A stretch of DNA of 43,380 bases from an uncultured Clostridia bacterium (lineage in GTDB: Bacteria; Bacillota; Clostridia; Christensenellales; Borkfalkiaceae). The DNA lies in assembly GCA_959605945.1 (NCBI GenBank), contig CAUHGY010000007.1, positions 1-43,380 of the forward strand. Reading direction: 5' to 3'. The number at the start of each line of letters is the position of its first letter. Within the stretch, counting starts at the first letter, position 1. Both the position numbers and the translations under genes were made by a program. The notes under the pieces are model-generated. The model made no database searches. It was not told the origin of the DNA and saw only the letters and a list, made by a program, of their open reading frames with translations. Positions 1 to 7,631 of the stretch are shown here, piece by piece.

Positions 1-675
1 TGCATCACAAATGGTTGGTTTCTTATACGCACACATCGGTACATTGAACAATCCCTTGCGATTAACGCGATACAAACCGTTAAAGCAGGTTTTATTCAGG
101 AAGATAAAATACGCCGCTTTTTCCACCGATGTACTATTGCTCAGTTCCATAGCATTGAACTTATCGCGGATATTATAGTAATAATATTTTCTGCCATTAT
201 CATCAAGCGGCAAAAACGCCATCTGCATCTCATCAAGTCGTGCAATCAAAGTTACGATATTTTGTTTGATAGCGGTATAAGCGTTAATCAACTCGGAGTT
301 GATGTCACTTATATAAAGCTCTTCAAAATTATATCTTGAAAGTGCGCTGAAAAATAATGCACCGCCTCCGACCATAGGCTCTGCATATTTTGTAAAAATC
401 TTTTCGCCATTTACAAGAAACATTTTTTCTAATTCATCAACAAGTTGCCCCTTCCCACCGACCCACTTGACGAAAGGACGGAGTTCGATTTTATGTGTCT
501 TTTCATAACGCACCGTACGTTTGTCAATAGGCTTTTCAGCGTCTGCGGGTATAATCCACATATTGCCGACCATCATTGCTCCGGATATGCGATTTTCCGA
601 ACAGAGAATGGCAACGCGCCTTTGAGAGATATTCCATTTCACCGCAGCCTCTTTCGCAGAAATGTAACTTAACAT
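1..675 (-). CDS. Dam/D12-class adenine-specific DNA methyltransferase with N-terminal HTH (partial)
   Basis: Open frame from ATG at 675 down to the window edge, 225 codons, C-terminus missing. An AGGTG ribosome binding site lies just upstream. Residues 1-50 form a small helix-turn-helix (ISAKEAAVKWNISQRR... up to ADAEKP), of a kind found in Clostridia alone or ahead of methylases. From about residue 65 the D12 methylase begins: FVKWVGGKGQL (SAM-binding motif X), EPMVGGGALFF (motif I) and ISDINSELINAY (motif II). The family methylates adenine N6. The catalytic DPPY motif would lie beyond the edge and cannot be checked. It could be a restriction-modification partner, a phage-type orphan methylase, or part of a mobile element. 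No nuclease gene is visible on this side. Confidence 0.85.
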   Translation of the reverse strand, partial: MLSYISAKEAAVKWNISQRRVAILCSENRISGAMMVGNMWIIPADAEKPIDKRTVRYEKTHKIELRPFVKWVGGKGQLVDELEKMFLVNGEKIFTKYAEPMVGGGALFFSALSRYNFEELYISDINSELINAYTAIKQNIVTLIARLDEMQMAFLPLDDNGRKYYYYNIRDKFNAMELSNSTSVEKAAYFIFLNKTCFNGLYRVNRKGLFNVPMCAYKKPTICDA

Positions 676-880
676 ATCTTTCACCTCTTAAATCTACATT
701 TATATTATATTCTAAAACGCGAATAATAGCAAGCGATTTCTTATCAATAGCCACAAGAAACTAATGTATATTTATTATTACTTGGCACTATGGCGGGTGC
801 TTGAATAAAACAATCACTTAAAAACCGAAACTTAAAGCCGCGCAGGAGTATATATATTGGAAAATAAGGGCGAAACACGC

Positions 881-910
881 AACCCACCTGTTAGCAGGTG
901 GGTTTTGGTT
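881..910 (+). terminator. Hairpin, terminator-like
   Basis: Perfect 10-bp stem AACCCACCTG / CAGGTGGGTT with a TTAG loop, followed by TTGGTTTG. It resembles a rho-independent terminator on the plus strand, but no intact plus-strand gene lies upstream in the window. It may be left over from a lost gene. Confidence 0.4.
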
Positions 911-1079
911 TGCCTTTGGCAACGACAGCCTAACACGCTCCTTTCTCCCGTCAAGCGGCTTTCACGGCAAAAAACCGTCCGCCAATATGCAATTGACTAA
1001 ATACCGATACAAACTACTAAAAGCCGATACGGACGATGTGTCGGCGTTATTTGCAAAGATAGAAAATGGAAAAGTATAA
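903..1079 (+). pseudogene. Possible 3' remnant of a gene; stretch 676-1118 otherwise empty
   Basis: The 440 bases between the methylase and tRNA-Ser hold no full gene. One plus-strand frame stays open from inside the hairpin at 881-904 to TAA at 1077-1079. Its last 30 codons (ATG at 987) read as a protein-like tail that includes YRYKLLKADTDDVSALF and ends IENGKV. There is no ribosome binding site before 987. I do not recognise the family. A C-terminal remnant of a decayed gene is the simplest reading, and a chance open frame is also possible. Confidence 0.25.
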
Positions 1080-1116
1080 AAAAAGAACCTAAACCGAGCG
1101 TTCGATTTAGGTTCTT
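1075..1116 (-). terminator. Rho-independent terminator of tRNA-Ser
   Basis: Perfect 11-bp stem AAGAACCTAAA / TTTAGGTTCTT (1083-1093 with 1106-1116), with a further CGA/TCG pairing inside. Read on the minus strand it is followed at once by a T tract, directly downstream of the tRNA-Ser 3' end. Confidence 0.85.
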
Positions 1117-1118
1117 AC

Positions 1119-1207
1119 TGGCGGAGGGCGAGGGATTCGAACCCCCGTAGGCTTGCACCCAAACGGTTTTCAAGACCGCCTCGTTATGACCGCTTCGATA
1201 GCCCTCC
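1119..1207 (-). tRNA. tRNA-Ser (anticodon TGA)
   Basis: The minus strand folds as a class II tRNA. The acceptor stem is GGAGGGC / GCCCTCC, the anticodon loop is CTTGAAA (anticodon TGA, reading UCA), there is a long variable arm, the T loop is TTCGAAT, and the terminal CCA is encoded at 1121-1119. It is flanked by its own promoter and terminator. Confidence 0.95.
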
Positions 1208-1290
1208 GAATATTTTTTATTGTCAATTCATAATATAAAAAAGCGCCGTCGGTTAAAAAGTTATAACCGCTTCTTTTTCACGTGCAGTTA

Positions 1291-1320
1291 AGTATAACAT
1301 TCTGCGCTTGAAATTGTCAA
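1291..1320 (-). promoter_or_regulatory. Promoter upstream of tRNA-Ser
   Basis: Minus strand: TTGACA (1320-1315), 18-nt spacer, TATACT (1296-1291), with TG one base before the -10 (extended -10). The predicted transcript would begin near 1284, about 77 nt before the tRNA. The stretch 1208-1529 holds this promoter, the leader and the region after the dCMP deaminase gene. I see no gene in it. Confidence 0.75.
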
Positions 1321-1529
1321 GCAAGTAAAACTACATGCTGCATTTTTCCATGAGTTATGTTTTTGCAATGTTTAATCAATCACGCAGCTTTGTTAATTAT
1401 TTATGTCTGTTATTTAAACTGTCGCGTATTGCCGCTTTACGTTAAGTCCCGAAACAATAATCAACCATACTGAGTTTAATAAACCTGAATGATGCAAAAT
1501 GCGGATTTAATATAAAAACAAAAAATCCG

Positions 1530-1985
1530 CTATTCGAGTTCCGAAAACTTTTTTACTTCCACATTCGAACACGAAAACAGCTGCATTGCAAAATCGTCCG
1601 GGTAACCGTTTTTATAGATAACTCTTTTAATACCGGAGTTTATTATCATACGCGTACAAATTACACACGGCTGATGAGTAACGTACATAGTTGCTCCTTC
1701 AAGGCTTACCCCGAGTTTTGCCGCCTGAACAATAGCGTTCTGCTCGGCATGCACGGCATAACATACTTCCTGCATTGTCCCGCTGGCGATATTTTTAACG
1801 CGCCTTAAACATTCGCCGCGTTCTGCACAACTGTCAATCCCTGCCGGTGCGCCATTGTACCCCGTTGTCAAAATCCTTTTATCCCGCACGGCAACGGCTC
1901 CGACATGTCTGTTTTCCTGAAAACAACTCGACCATCCCGCAACCGTCTCGGCTAATTCCATAAACCTTTTATCCCATTTATCCAT
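1530..1985 (-). CDS. dCMP deaminase (ComEB-like)
   Basis: 151 residues, normal for deoxycytidylate deaminases, which convert dCMP to dUMP on the way to dTTP in the cytosol. The cytidine-deaminase zinc site is clear: HAEQNA (His ligand plus catalytic Glu) near residue 80 and PCVICTRMI (two Cys ligands) near residue 107. The N-terminus (RFMELAETVAGWSSC, VGAVAVRDKRILTTGYNGAP) matches the ComEB/dCMP deaminase type. An AAGGGTG ribosome binding site precedes ATG 1985. The gene starts 9 nt after nrdR, so the two probably share a transcript and a role in deoxynucleotide supply. A weak hairpin (GCGGATTT / AAATCCGC, 1501-1530) follows the stop. Confidence 0.92.
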   Translation of the reverse strand: MDKWDKRFMELAETVAGWSSCFQENRHVGAVAVRDKRILTTGYNGAPAGIDSCAERGECLRRVKNIASGTMQEVCYAVHAEQNAIVQAAKLGVSLEGATMYVTHQPCVICTRMIINSGIKRVIYKNGYPDDFAMQLFSCSNVEVKKFSELE

Positions 1986-1994
1986 TTTTCACCC

Positions 1995-2459
1995 TTATTT
2001 TTTATCCTTATTATTTATCATTTTATCGAGCTCTGCCATAAAAGACGAAATATCGGTAAACGAACGATAAACCGAAGCAAACCTGACGTATGCGACTTCG
2101 TCGATTTCTTTAAGCCCTTCCATAACCATTTCTCCGAGTTCTTTACTGGTAATTTCCTGAGCAAGCGAATTATAGACGCGCTTTTTGATATCCTCAACAA
2201 GTTTATCTATTTTACTTGCGGGAACGGGGCGTTTTTCACATGCCTTTATTATTCCGTTTTTCAGTTTGCCCGGATCAAAAGCCTGTCTGGCACCGCTGGT
2301 TTTTATAACGAGCACAGGCGTATTTTCAACCGTTTCGTACGTAGTGAAACGTTTGCCGCAGTTAAGACATTCGCGCCTTCTGCGTATAATTGCTCCGTCT
2401 TCTGCCGAGCGGGAATCCACGACTTTGCTCTCAGTGCACCCGCAGTACATACATTTCAT
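1995..2459 (-). CDS. nrdR: Transcriptional repressor NrdR
   Basis: 154 residues, full length. It has an N-terminal zinc ribbon (MKCMYCGC near residues 1-8, CLNCGKRFTTYE near 32-43, with RRRREC between) followed by an ATP-cone (about residues 49-139, starting VLVIKTSGARQAFD). NrdR senses ATP/dATP through the ATP-cone and represses ribonucleotide reductase genes by binding NrdR boxes. It is the first gene of a two-gene set with the dCMP deaminase, which fits nucleotide control. A strong GGAGGTGA ribosome binding site precedes ATG 2459. No ribonucleotide reductase gene is in the window. Confidence 0.97.
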   Translation of the reverse strand: MKCMYCGCTESKVVDSRSAEDGAIIRRRRECLNCGKRFTTYETVENTPVLVIKTSGARQAFDPGKLKNGIIKACEKRPVPASKIDKLVEDIKKRVYNSLAQEITSKELGEMVMEGLKEIDEVAYVRFASVYRSFTDISSFMAELDKMINNKDKK

Positions 2460-2484
2460 TTGCGGTTCTCACCTCCGTTTTTTA

Positions 2485-2514
2485 ATTTTACCATATTTTT
2501 TCATTTTTTTACAA
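2485..2514 (-). promoter_or_regulatory. Promoter of nrdR-dCMP deaminase
   Basis: Minus strand: TTGTAA (2514-2509), 18-nt spacer, TAAAAT (2490-2485), about 26 nt upstream of the nrdR start and just before its ribosome binding site. The -35 is weaker than consensus. Confidence 0.55.
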
Positions 2515-2571
2515 CTAATTTAATAAAAATATTATTCAAGCCCATAATAAATATTAACAAAGGTAAAAATC

Positions 2572-2880
2572 ATGCCCGTTTTAGTCTATGTATTGGTAAT
2601 TGTATATCTTCTTGCAATAAATCTCTACGGTATTCTGATGTTGCATTTTCAAAAAAAAGCCCGCGAAGAAGGCGATGAAGAAAATATCGGCGTAAGCGAT
2701 TCAAAGCTGCTGCTGGCGGGTCTTCTCGGCGGAGCAACGGGCATATTTATTTTTATGTTTATTTTCAAATACCGTTTGAAAAGTATATTTATGATGACTC
2801 TTATGCCGGTTTTTATTGCCCTTAACATCTATTTGATAGTAGCAGCCTTAAACAGCGGTTTCGGTTTCTTCATTACTTAA
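2572..2880 (+). CDS. DUF1294 family membrane protein
   Basis: 102 residues with about four hydrophobic segments: an N-terminal helix (VLVYVLVIVYLLAINLYG), a central LLLAGLLGGATGIFIFMFIF, and a C-terminal pair. The motif SDSKLLLAGLLGGATG followed by a basic K-Y-R-L-K-S stretch and FMMTLMPVF matches the DUF1294 pattern of small integral membrane proteins of unknown function. The usual RHK triplet is KYRLK here. An AAAGG ribosome binding site lies upstream. It is alone on the plus strand and converges with nnr, with only 3 nt between the two stops. Confidence 0.75.
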   Translation: MPVLVYVLVIVYLLAINLYGILMLHFQKKAREEGDEENIGVSDSKLLLAGLLGGATGIFIFMFIFKYRLKSIFMMTLMPVFIALNIYLIVAALNSGFGFFIT

Positions 2881-2883
2881 AGG

Positions 2884-4317
2884 TTATAAACCGTTTACGG
2901 CATCGGGCAATCTTGAGATAAGGTCTGAAGCCACTACGGTAATATCGTTTTGTTCTTTTGCGCAGATCTCTCCCGCTTTGCCAAAAACGTAACAAGCAGA
3001 TGCAACGCACTCGGCCGACAACTCGTTAGAAGCGCAAAGCCCTGCAACAAAACCGCTGAGCACATCGCCGCTGCCGGCTTTGGCCATACAGCCGCTGCCT
3101 GTAGTGTTAAGTATTACTATATCACCGTCGGTAATAACGCTGACTGCGCTTTTAACCGCCAACACAACATTAAATTCACTTGCAAATTTTTTTGAATATG
3201 ATATTATGTCAGGCATAATATCATCTCTATTCGCCTTTATTATTCTTGCGAATTCGCCTATATGAGGAAGGAGAGCGACTTTGCACTTTTTCTCTTTAAG
3301 AACTTCTGTGCCGAATTCCGCCAAAGCGTTTATTCCGTCCGCATCTATGATCAGATTACCGCTGTAATTTTTTAATAAAAAGCAAATAATCTTATAAATG
3401 CTTCCTCCTCTGCCCATCCCCATGCCTACAGCAATGCTGTCATACGGCAAAAGTTTTTTAAGAGCATTTTCATCGAAAATCATCTGCCCGTTTTCGTCCG
3501 GAATTGTATGCATCAAACATTCGGGGACTTTTGCCGCATATACATTATACAGACTTTCGGGGACCGCGAGACACGAATATCCCGCCCCCGCTTTCAAAAC
3601 ATTCAGAGCGTTAAAAGACAGCAATGCACTGCCGCATAAATATTTACTGCCGCCAATGACAGCGGCCTTACCGAACATTCCTTTGTGAACGTTCCTTTTT
3701 CTCGGCCCGAAAAAAGTTTTTACATCGCTGTCTGTAAGACGGTAATAAAAGTCGCTTCCCCAGATACTTATACCTATATCTTTTGCAACAACTTCTCCGC
3801 ATAAATCAGGACCGTCATTCAGAAAATGCCCTGATTTATATTCCTGCACCGCAACGGTGAGATCTGCTTTCACCGCAATGCCCATCGGCATGCCGGTATC
3901 TCCGTTCAATCCGCTTGGCACATCGCATGAAACCACGTATGCACCGCTTGCATTTATTTTTTCAATCGCCGTCCTGAACTTTCCTTCGACCGGTCTGTCG
4001 AGGCCTGTTCCGAAAATACAGTCTACTATTATGTCAAACTTCATATCCAGCATTTTAAAAATGCCGTTGCTTACGTTAAGAGAGTTTACGGTAAATCCGT
4101 GTTCTCTCGAAAGAAGCGCGGCGATAACTTCGCCGTCTTTGCCGTTATTGCCCTTTCCCACGCAGACAAGCACTCTGCCGCCTTTAAATCTTTTTTTAAT
4201 TTCGCCCGCCACGGCAGCCCCCGCCCTTTCAACGAGAATATCCGACGCTATGCCGAGCGTTTCTATTGTATATTTATCAGCGAGCCGCATCTGCTGCACC
4301 GAAAGAATTCTTTCCAT
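2884..4317 (-). CDS. nnr: Bifunctional NAD(P)HX epimerase / ADP-dependent NAD(P)HX dehydratase
   Basis: 477 residues, normal for the fused enzyme. The N-terminal YjeF_N domain (about 1-210) is the epimerase, with ERAGAAVAGEI, GKGNNGKDGEVIA and SCDVPSGLNGDTG. The C-terminal ribokinase-like domain (about 215-477) is the dehydratase, with GSKYLCGSALLS, LIIDADGINALA and GSGCMAKAGSGDVLSG. It repairs hydrated NADH and NADPH: the epimerase interconverts the R and S forms and the dehydratase uses ADP (in bacteria) to restore the cofactor. Its start overlaps the recX stop by one base (TAATG), so the two are probably translationally coupled. Confidence 0.96.
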   Translation of the reverse strand: MERILSVQQMRLADKYTIETLGIASDILVERAGAAVAGEIKKRFKGGRVLVCVGKGNNGKDGEVIAALLSREHGFTVNSLNVSNGIFKMLDMKFDIIVDCIFGTGLDRPVEGKFRTAIEKINASGAYVVSCDVPSGLNGDTGMPMGIAVKADLTVAVQEYKSGHFLNDGPDLCGEVVAKDIGISIWGSDFYYRLTDSDVKTFFGPRKRNVHKGMFGKAAVIGGSKYLCGSALLSFNALNVLKAGAGYSCLAVPESLYNVYAAKVPECLMHTIPDENGQMIFDENALKKLLPYDSIAVGMGMGRGGSIYKIICFLLKNYSGNLIIDADGINALAEFGTEVLKEKKCKVALLPHIGEFARIIKANRDDIMPDIISYSKKFASEFNVVLAVKSAVSVITDGDIVILNTTGSGCMAKAGSGDVLSGFVAGLCASNELSAECVASACYVFGKAGEICAKEQNDITVVASDLISRLPDAVNGL

Positions 4318-4931
4318 TAATCCATCTCCTTTTTAAAGCGTGCAACGGCATATTCCGCTTCTTCATACGAAAACCCTCTGCCGATGAGATATCTGTATGT
4401 TTTCATCAGATTTTCTTTGTTAATTTCTTTATTTTTCAGCTTTTTATCGGCAACAGCCGCTGCATTTTCTCCGAACGCCAAATTACATTCCGCAAGAGCT
4501 TCATCGATAGTTTCTTTTTTTATACCCTTCATCATGAGCTTATATTCCGAAAGCCTTTTTCCTTGCGAAGAAGCACTCTCGAAATATCTCTTTGCATATT
4601 CGGCGTCATCTATATAATTGTATTCTTTCAGTTTGTCTACCGCATAATAAACGGATAAATCCGAAAAACCCTTACCTCTCAAATATGTTATTACCTGCTT
4701 TTTCGTTTTCAGCGAAGAAGAGACATATCGCAGCGCCTTCTCAAAAGCAATTGTTTTTTCGCTTTCCGAAGCTAATTCAAAGAGCTGCGATTCTGTTATT
4801 TCGTCGCCTTTTTTCAGGCGGTTTTTTAAAACAGTTTCCACTGTAAGCGCAACGGAAAATTCTCCGTCTATAAAAATATTGCATTTATTTTTATTGTTTG
4901 ACTGAATGTTGATTGCCGTAATTTTACCCAT
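4317..4931 (-). CDS. recX: Regulatory protein RecX
   Basis: 204 residues, usual length. It has the three-helix repeat architecture of RecX: EKALRYVSSSLKTKKQVITYL, then GFSDLSVYYAVDKLKEYNYIDDAEYAKRYF (the most conserved segment), then a C-terminal repeat ending YEEAEYAVARFKKEMD. RecX binds RecA filaments and limits recombinase activity. It starts 8 bp inside the end of the YigZ-like gene and ends on the first base of nnr, so the three form one coupled unit. recA itself is not nearby. Confidence 0.93.
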   Translation of the reverse strand: MGKITAINIQSNNKNKCNIFIDGEFSVALTVETVLKNRLKKGDEITESQLFELASESEKTIAFEKALRYVSSSLKTKKQVITYLRGKGFSDLSVYYAVDKLKEYNYIDDAEYAKRYFESASSQGKRLSEYKLMMKGIKKETIDEALAECNLAFGENAAAVADKKLKNKEINKENLMKTYRYLIGRGFSYEEAEYAVARFKKEMD

Positions 4932-5562
4932 CTTTCACCTGAAACGGATAATATCCGTTTGATTTTACGTCGGCTTTGACGTTCCCCCCGAACATATCCG
5001 AAAGGTTTGAAAAAAATTTCTCACTGAACTGTATTTTTACCGCAAAATCCACTTCTACGGACAGCGAAAATCGTGTTTCGCAAATCACTGCGTTTTCATT
5101 TGCGAGTTTCAAAAGCCGCCGGTACTTATCATATTCAATACAGACGGAAACAAAGGAGGCATAACTCATTGTTATTATTTCCGCCTTATCGAGACAATCC
5201 GACACGCTGCTGCCGTAAGCTCTGGTTAATCCGCCCGCACCGAGCTTTACTCCGCCGAAATATCGGGTCACAACAGCCGCAGTCTTGAAAATTTTTCTGT
5301 TTTTTAAAACTTCAAGCATAGGAAGCCCTGCCGTCCCCTGCGGCTCCCCGTCGTCGGAAAATTTCTGCACCAATCCCTTTTCATCGGCTATATAAGCATA
5401 ACAATTATGAGTTGCAAGCGAATTCTTTTTCCTGATTTCCGCAATAAAATTCTTCGCTTCACCCTCATTTTCCACGCCTTTTATATAGCAGATAAATTTT
5501 GAACGCTCAATTACTATTAAGTTCTCGGTCTGTCCTCTGACAGTGCGATATTCTTCTTTCAT
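4924..5562 (-). CDS. IMPACT/YigZ family protein
   Basis: 212 residues from ATG 5562; a TTG start at 5592 would add ten residues but does not match the family start. YRTVRGQ...IERSKFICYI opens the UPF0029 domain. The signature DDGEPQGTAGLPML and the segment VTRYFGGVKLGAGGLTRAYG are textbook. A C-terminal ferredoxin-like domain follows. The family resembles eukaryotic IMPACT and binds ribosomes or RNA; its exact bacterial role is uncertain. It lies first in the unit with recX and nnr and follows valS after about 50 nt that contain a weak terminator-like hairpin. Confidence 0.92.
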   Translation of the reverse strand: MKEEYRTVRGQTENLIVIERSKFICYIKGVENEGEAKNFIAEIRKKNSLATHNCYAYIADEKGLVQKFSDDGEPQGTAGLPMLEVLKNRKIFKTAAVVTRYFGGVKLGAGGLTRAYGSSVSDCLDKAEIITMSYASFVSVCIEYDKYRRLLKLANENAVICETRFSLSVEVDFAVKIQFSEKFFSNLSDMFGGNVKADVKSNGYYPFQVKDG

Positions 5563-5574
5563 GATATATATTTT

Positions 5575-5602
5575 AAAAACCGTCAAAAACAAGTTCCGAC
5601 GG
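5575..5602 (-). terminator. Weak terminator-like hairpin after valS
   Basis: CCGTC / GACGG (5602-5598 with 5584-5580) followed on the minus strand by TTTTTAAAA. The short stem and 13-nt loop make it a weak terminator or attenuator between valS and the YigZ-like gene. Confidence 0.4.
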
Positions 5603-5612
5603 TAATTAAAAA

Positions 5613-7607
5613 TCAGTTTTTAAGTTCGTTAATCTGTTTTATAAGTTTTTCTCTCATGCCGAGATATTTATCGAGCTTAGTGCGCTCGGCATCAACCAAT
5701 GCTTTCGGAGCTTTTTCCAAAAATCCGTTATTAGAAAGCTTGCCGCTTGCCCGTTTGATTTCACCTTCTATGTTTTCAAGCTCTTTGCCGAGACGGGCTA
5801 TCTCTTTTTCTATATCGACAAGTTCTCCCAGCGGAACGAATAATTCGGCTCCGTCGATCACCTGCGAAACGGTTTTTTCCGTAATTTCCGAAAAATTTTC
5901 TATAAATTCTATTTTCTCCACTCCCGCAAGCTTATAAATGAACAGACTGCCGTTTTTAATCGGCGTTTTATTGTCCGTCTTTATAAAGAGAGTGACTTTT
6001 TTTGACGGAACTGCGCCTGACTGCGCTTTGATGTTTCTGACGCTTTTGATTATTTCCTTTATGGGTTCAATTCCCTTTATGCTCTTTGCATAATTCAACT
6101 TTGAATTATATCTCGGAAAATCTGCAAGCATAAGAGAACCCTTTACATTAGGCATATTTTTATAAATTTTCTCGGTAACGAAAGGAACAAACGGGTGCAA
6201 AAGCTTAAGTATTTCGCCGAGAACGTAAACAAGGACGCTGACGGTATCGCCGCGTTTATTGTCGTCTTCGCCGTAAAGCACAGGTTTTGTAAATTCAATA
6301 TACCAATCGCAGAAATCACTCCAAACGAAATCATATAGGTTGGCAAGCGCCATGCCGATTTCGAATTTTTCCATATTGACCGTAACTTCTCGTATTGTTT
6401 TATTGAGACGCGAAATAATCCATTTATCGGCGACACCGAGTTTGCAATCTGCTATATCGGATATCTCCTTGCCCTCGGCGTTGATAAGAACAAATCTGGC
6501 CGCATTCCAAATCTTATTCATGAAGTTGCGCGCGCCTTCTATCTTTTCATCGGAAAAACGCATGTCGCTTCCTGCCGCGACGCCGTTTATCAAAGAAAAC
6601 CGCAGGGTGTCTGCACCATACTTTGATATAATTTCGGTGGGGTCTATTCCGTTTCCGAGCGATTTACTCATTTTTCTTCCCTGAGAATCCCTGACGAGTC
6701 CATGGATGAGAACATCTTTGAAAGGTATTCGCTTCATATGTTCCAACCCTGAAAAAATCATGCGGGCAACCCAAAAGAAAATTATGTCATATCCGGTGAT
6801 AAGCACGTCAGTAGGATAAAAATATTTCAAATCTTCCGTCATATCCGGATAACCGAGAGTAGAAAACGGCCAAAGCGCTGAAGAAAACCATGTATCGAGA
6901 ACGTCTTCGTCCTGTTTTATGTTTGTGCTTCCGCATTTAGAGCAAACACGGACATCTGTTTTCGAAATCATCATTTCGCCGCAATCCTGGCAGTAATACG
7001 CGGGAATTCTGTGCCCCCACCAAAGTTGACGGGATATACACCAGTCGCGGATGTTTTCCATCCAGTTATAATATATTTTGGTAAATCTTTCCGGCGTGAA
7101 TTTCACGCTCTTCTTGCGGACCGCTTCTATCGCAGGCTTTGCAAGCGGCTCCATTTTTACAAACCACTGTTTTGAAACTATCGGTTCCACAATGTGATGA
7201 CATCTGTAACAGTGCCCGACGTTGTGATGAAGAGGTTCAATCTTTTCCAAAAGCCCCAAACTTTTAAGTTCTTCGACGATTTTTTTACGACAATCATCGG
7301 CAGTCATTCCACAGTATTTGCCTGCGTTTTCATTCATTCTGCCGCTGTCATCGATAACTCTGACCGTCTCAAGGCCGTGTCGCAACCCCACTTCAAAGTC
7401 GTTCGGATCGTGAGCCGGCGTTATTTTGACGGCGCCCGTACCGAATTCAAGTTCTACGTATTCGTCGGCAATCACTGGTATTTCCTTTCCGACAACCGGA
7501 AGCACCAATATTTTACCGACAAGATCCGCATATCTCGGATCTTTTGGATTCACCGCCACCGCGGTATCCCCGAGCATGGTCTCCGGGCGTGAAGTAGCAA
7601 CGGTCAA
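5613..7607 (-). CDS. valS: Valine-tRNA ligase, C-terminal part (editing domain onward)
   Basis: 664 codons in the same frame as the upstream valS piece, separated from it by in-frame TGA (7622-7620) and TAA (7634-7632). It begins with the CP1 editing domain (VATSRPETMLGDTAVAV), continues with the zinc-like cysteine pairs (CYRC, CSKCGS), the KMSKS loop (GRKMSKSLGNG), the anticodon-binding domain (FCDWYIEFTKP) and a C-terminal coiled-coil arm (ELENIEGEI...). The possible start is TTG 7607, preceded by ACAGG at short spacing, so re-initiation is conceivable but weak. Joined to the upstream piece it makes a normal bacterial ValRS of about 875 residues. It is either a pseudogene, a split enzyme, a readthrough product or a sequence error. 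Confidence 0.85.
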   Translation of the reverse strand: MTVATSRPETMLGDTAVAVNPKDPRYADLVGKILVLPVVGKEIPVIADEYVELEFGTGAVKITPAHDPNDFEVGLRHGLETVRVIDDSGRMNENAGKYCGMTADDCRKKIVEELKSLGLLEKIEPLHHNVGHCYRCHHIVEPIVSKQWFVKMEPLAKPAIEAVRKKSVKFTPERFTKIYYNWMENIRDWCISRQLWWGHRIPAYYCQDCGEMMISKTDVRVCSKCGSTNIKQDEDVLDTWFSSALWPFSTLGYPDMTEDLKYFYPTDVLITGYDIIFFWVARMIFSGLEHMKRIPFKDVLIHGLVRDSQGRKMSKSLGNGIDPTEIISKYGADTLRFSLINGVAAGSDMRFSDEKIEGARNFMNKIWNAARFVLINAEGKEISDIADCKLGVADKWIISRLNKTIREVTVNMEKFEIGMALANLYDFVWSDFCDWYIEFTKPVLYGEDDNKRGDTVSVLVYVLGEILKLLHPFVPFVTEKIYKNMPNVKGSLMLADFPRYNSKLNYAKSIKGIEPIKEIIKSVRNIKAQSGAVPSKKVTLFIKTDNKTPIKNGSLFIYKLAGVEKIEFIENFSEITEKTVSQVIDGAELFVPLGELVDIEKEIARLGKELENIEGEIKRASGKLSNNGFLEKAPKALVDAERTKLDKYLGMREKLIKQINELKN

Positions 7608-7631
7608 AAACCTGTCGCTTCAGTTTACGGG

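Noticed and set aside
1334..1445. 36-codon plus-strand frame starting at ATG near 1334
   Set aside because: No ribosome binding site and no protein-like pattern.
3857..4336. Long plus-strand frames opposite nnr, carB, argG and the Na/Pi gene
   Set aside because: They are complements of well-supported genes, with compositions typical of antisense shadows.
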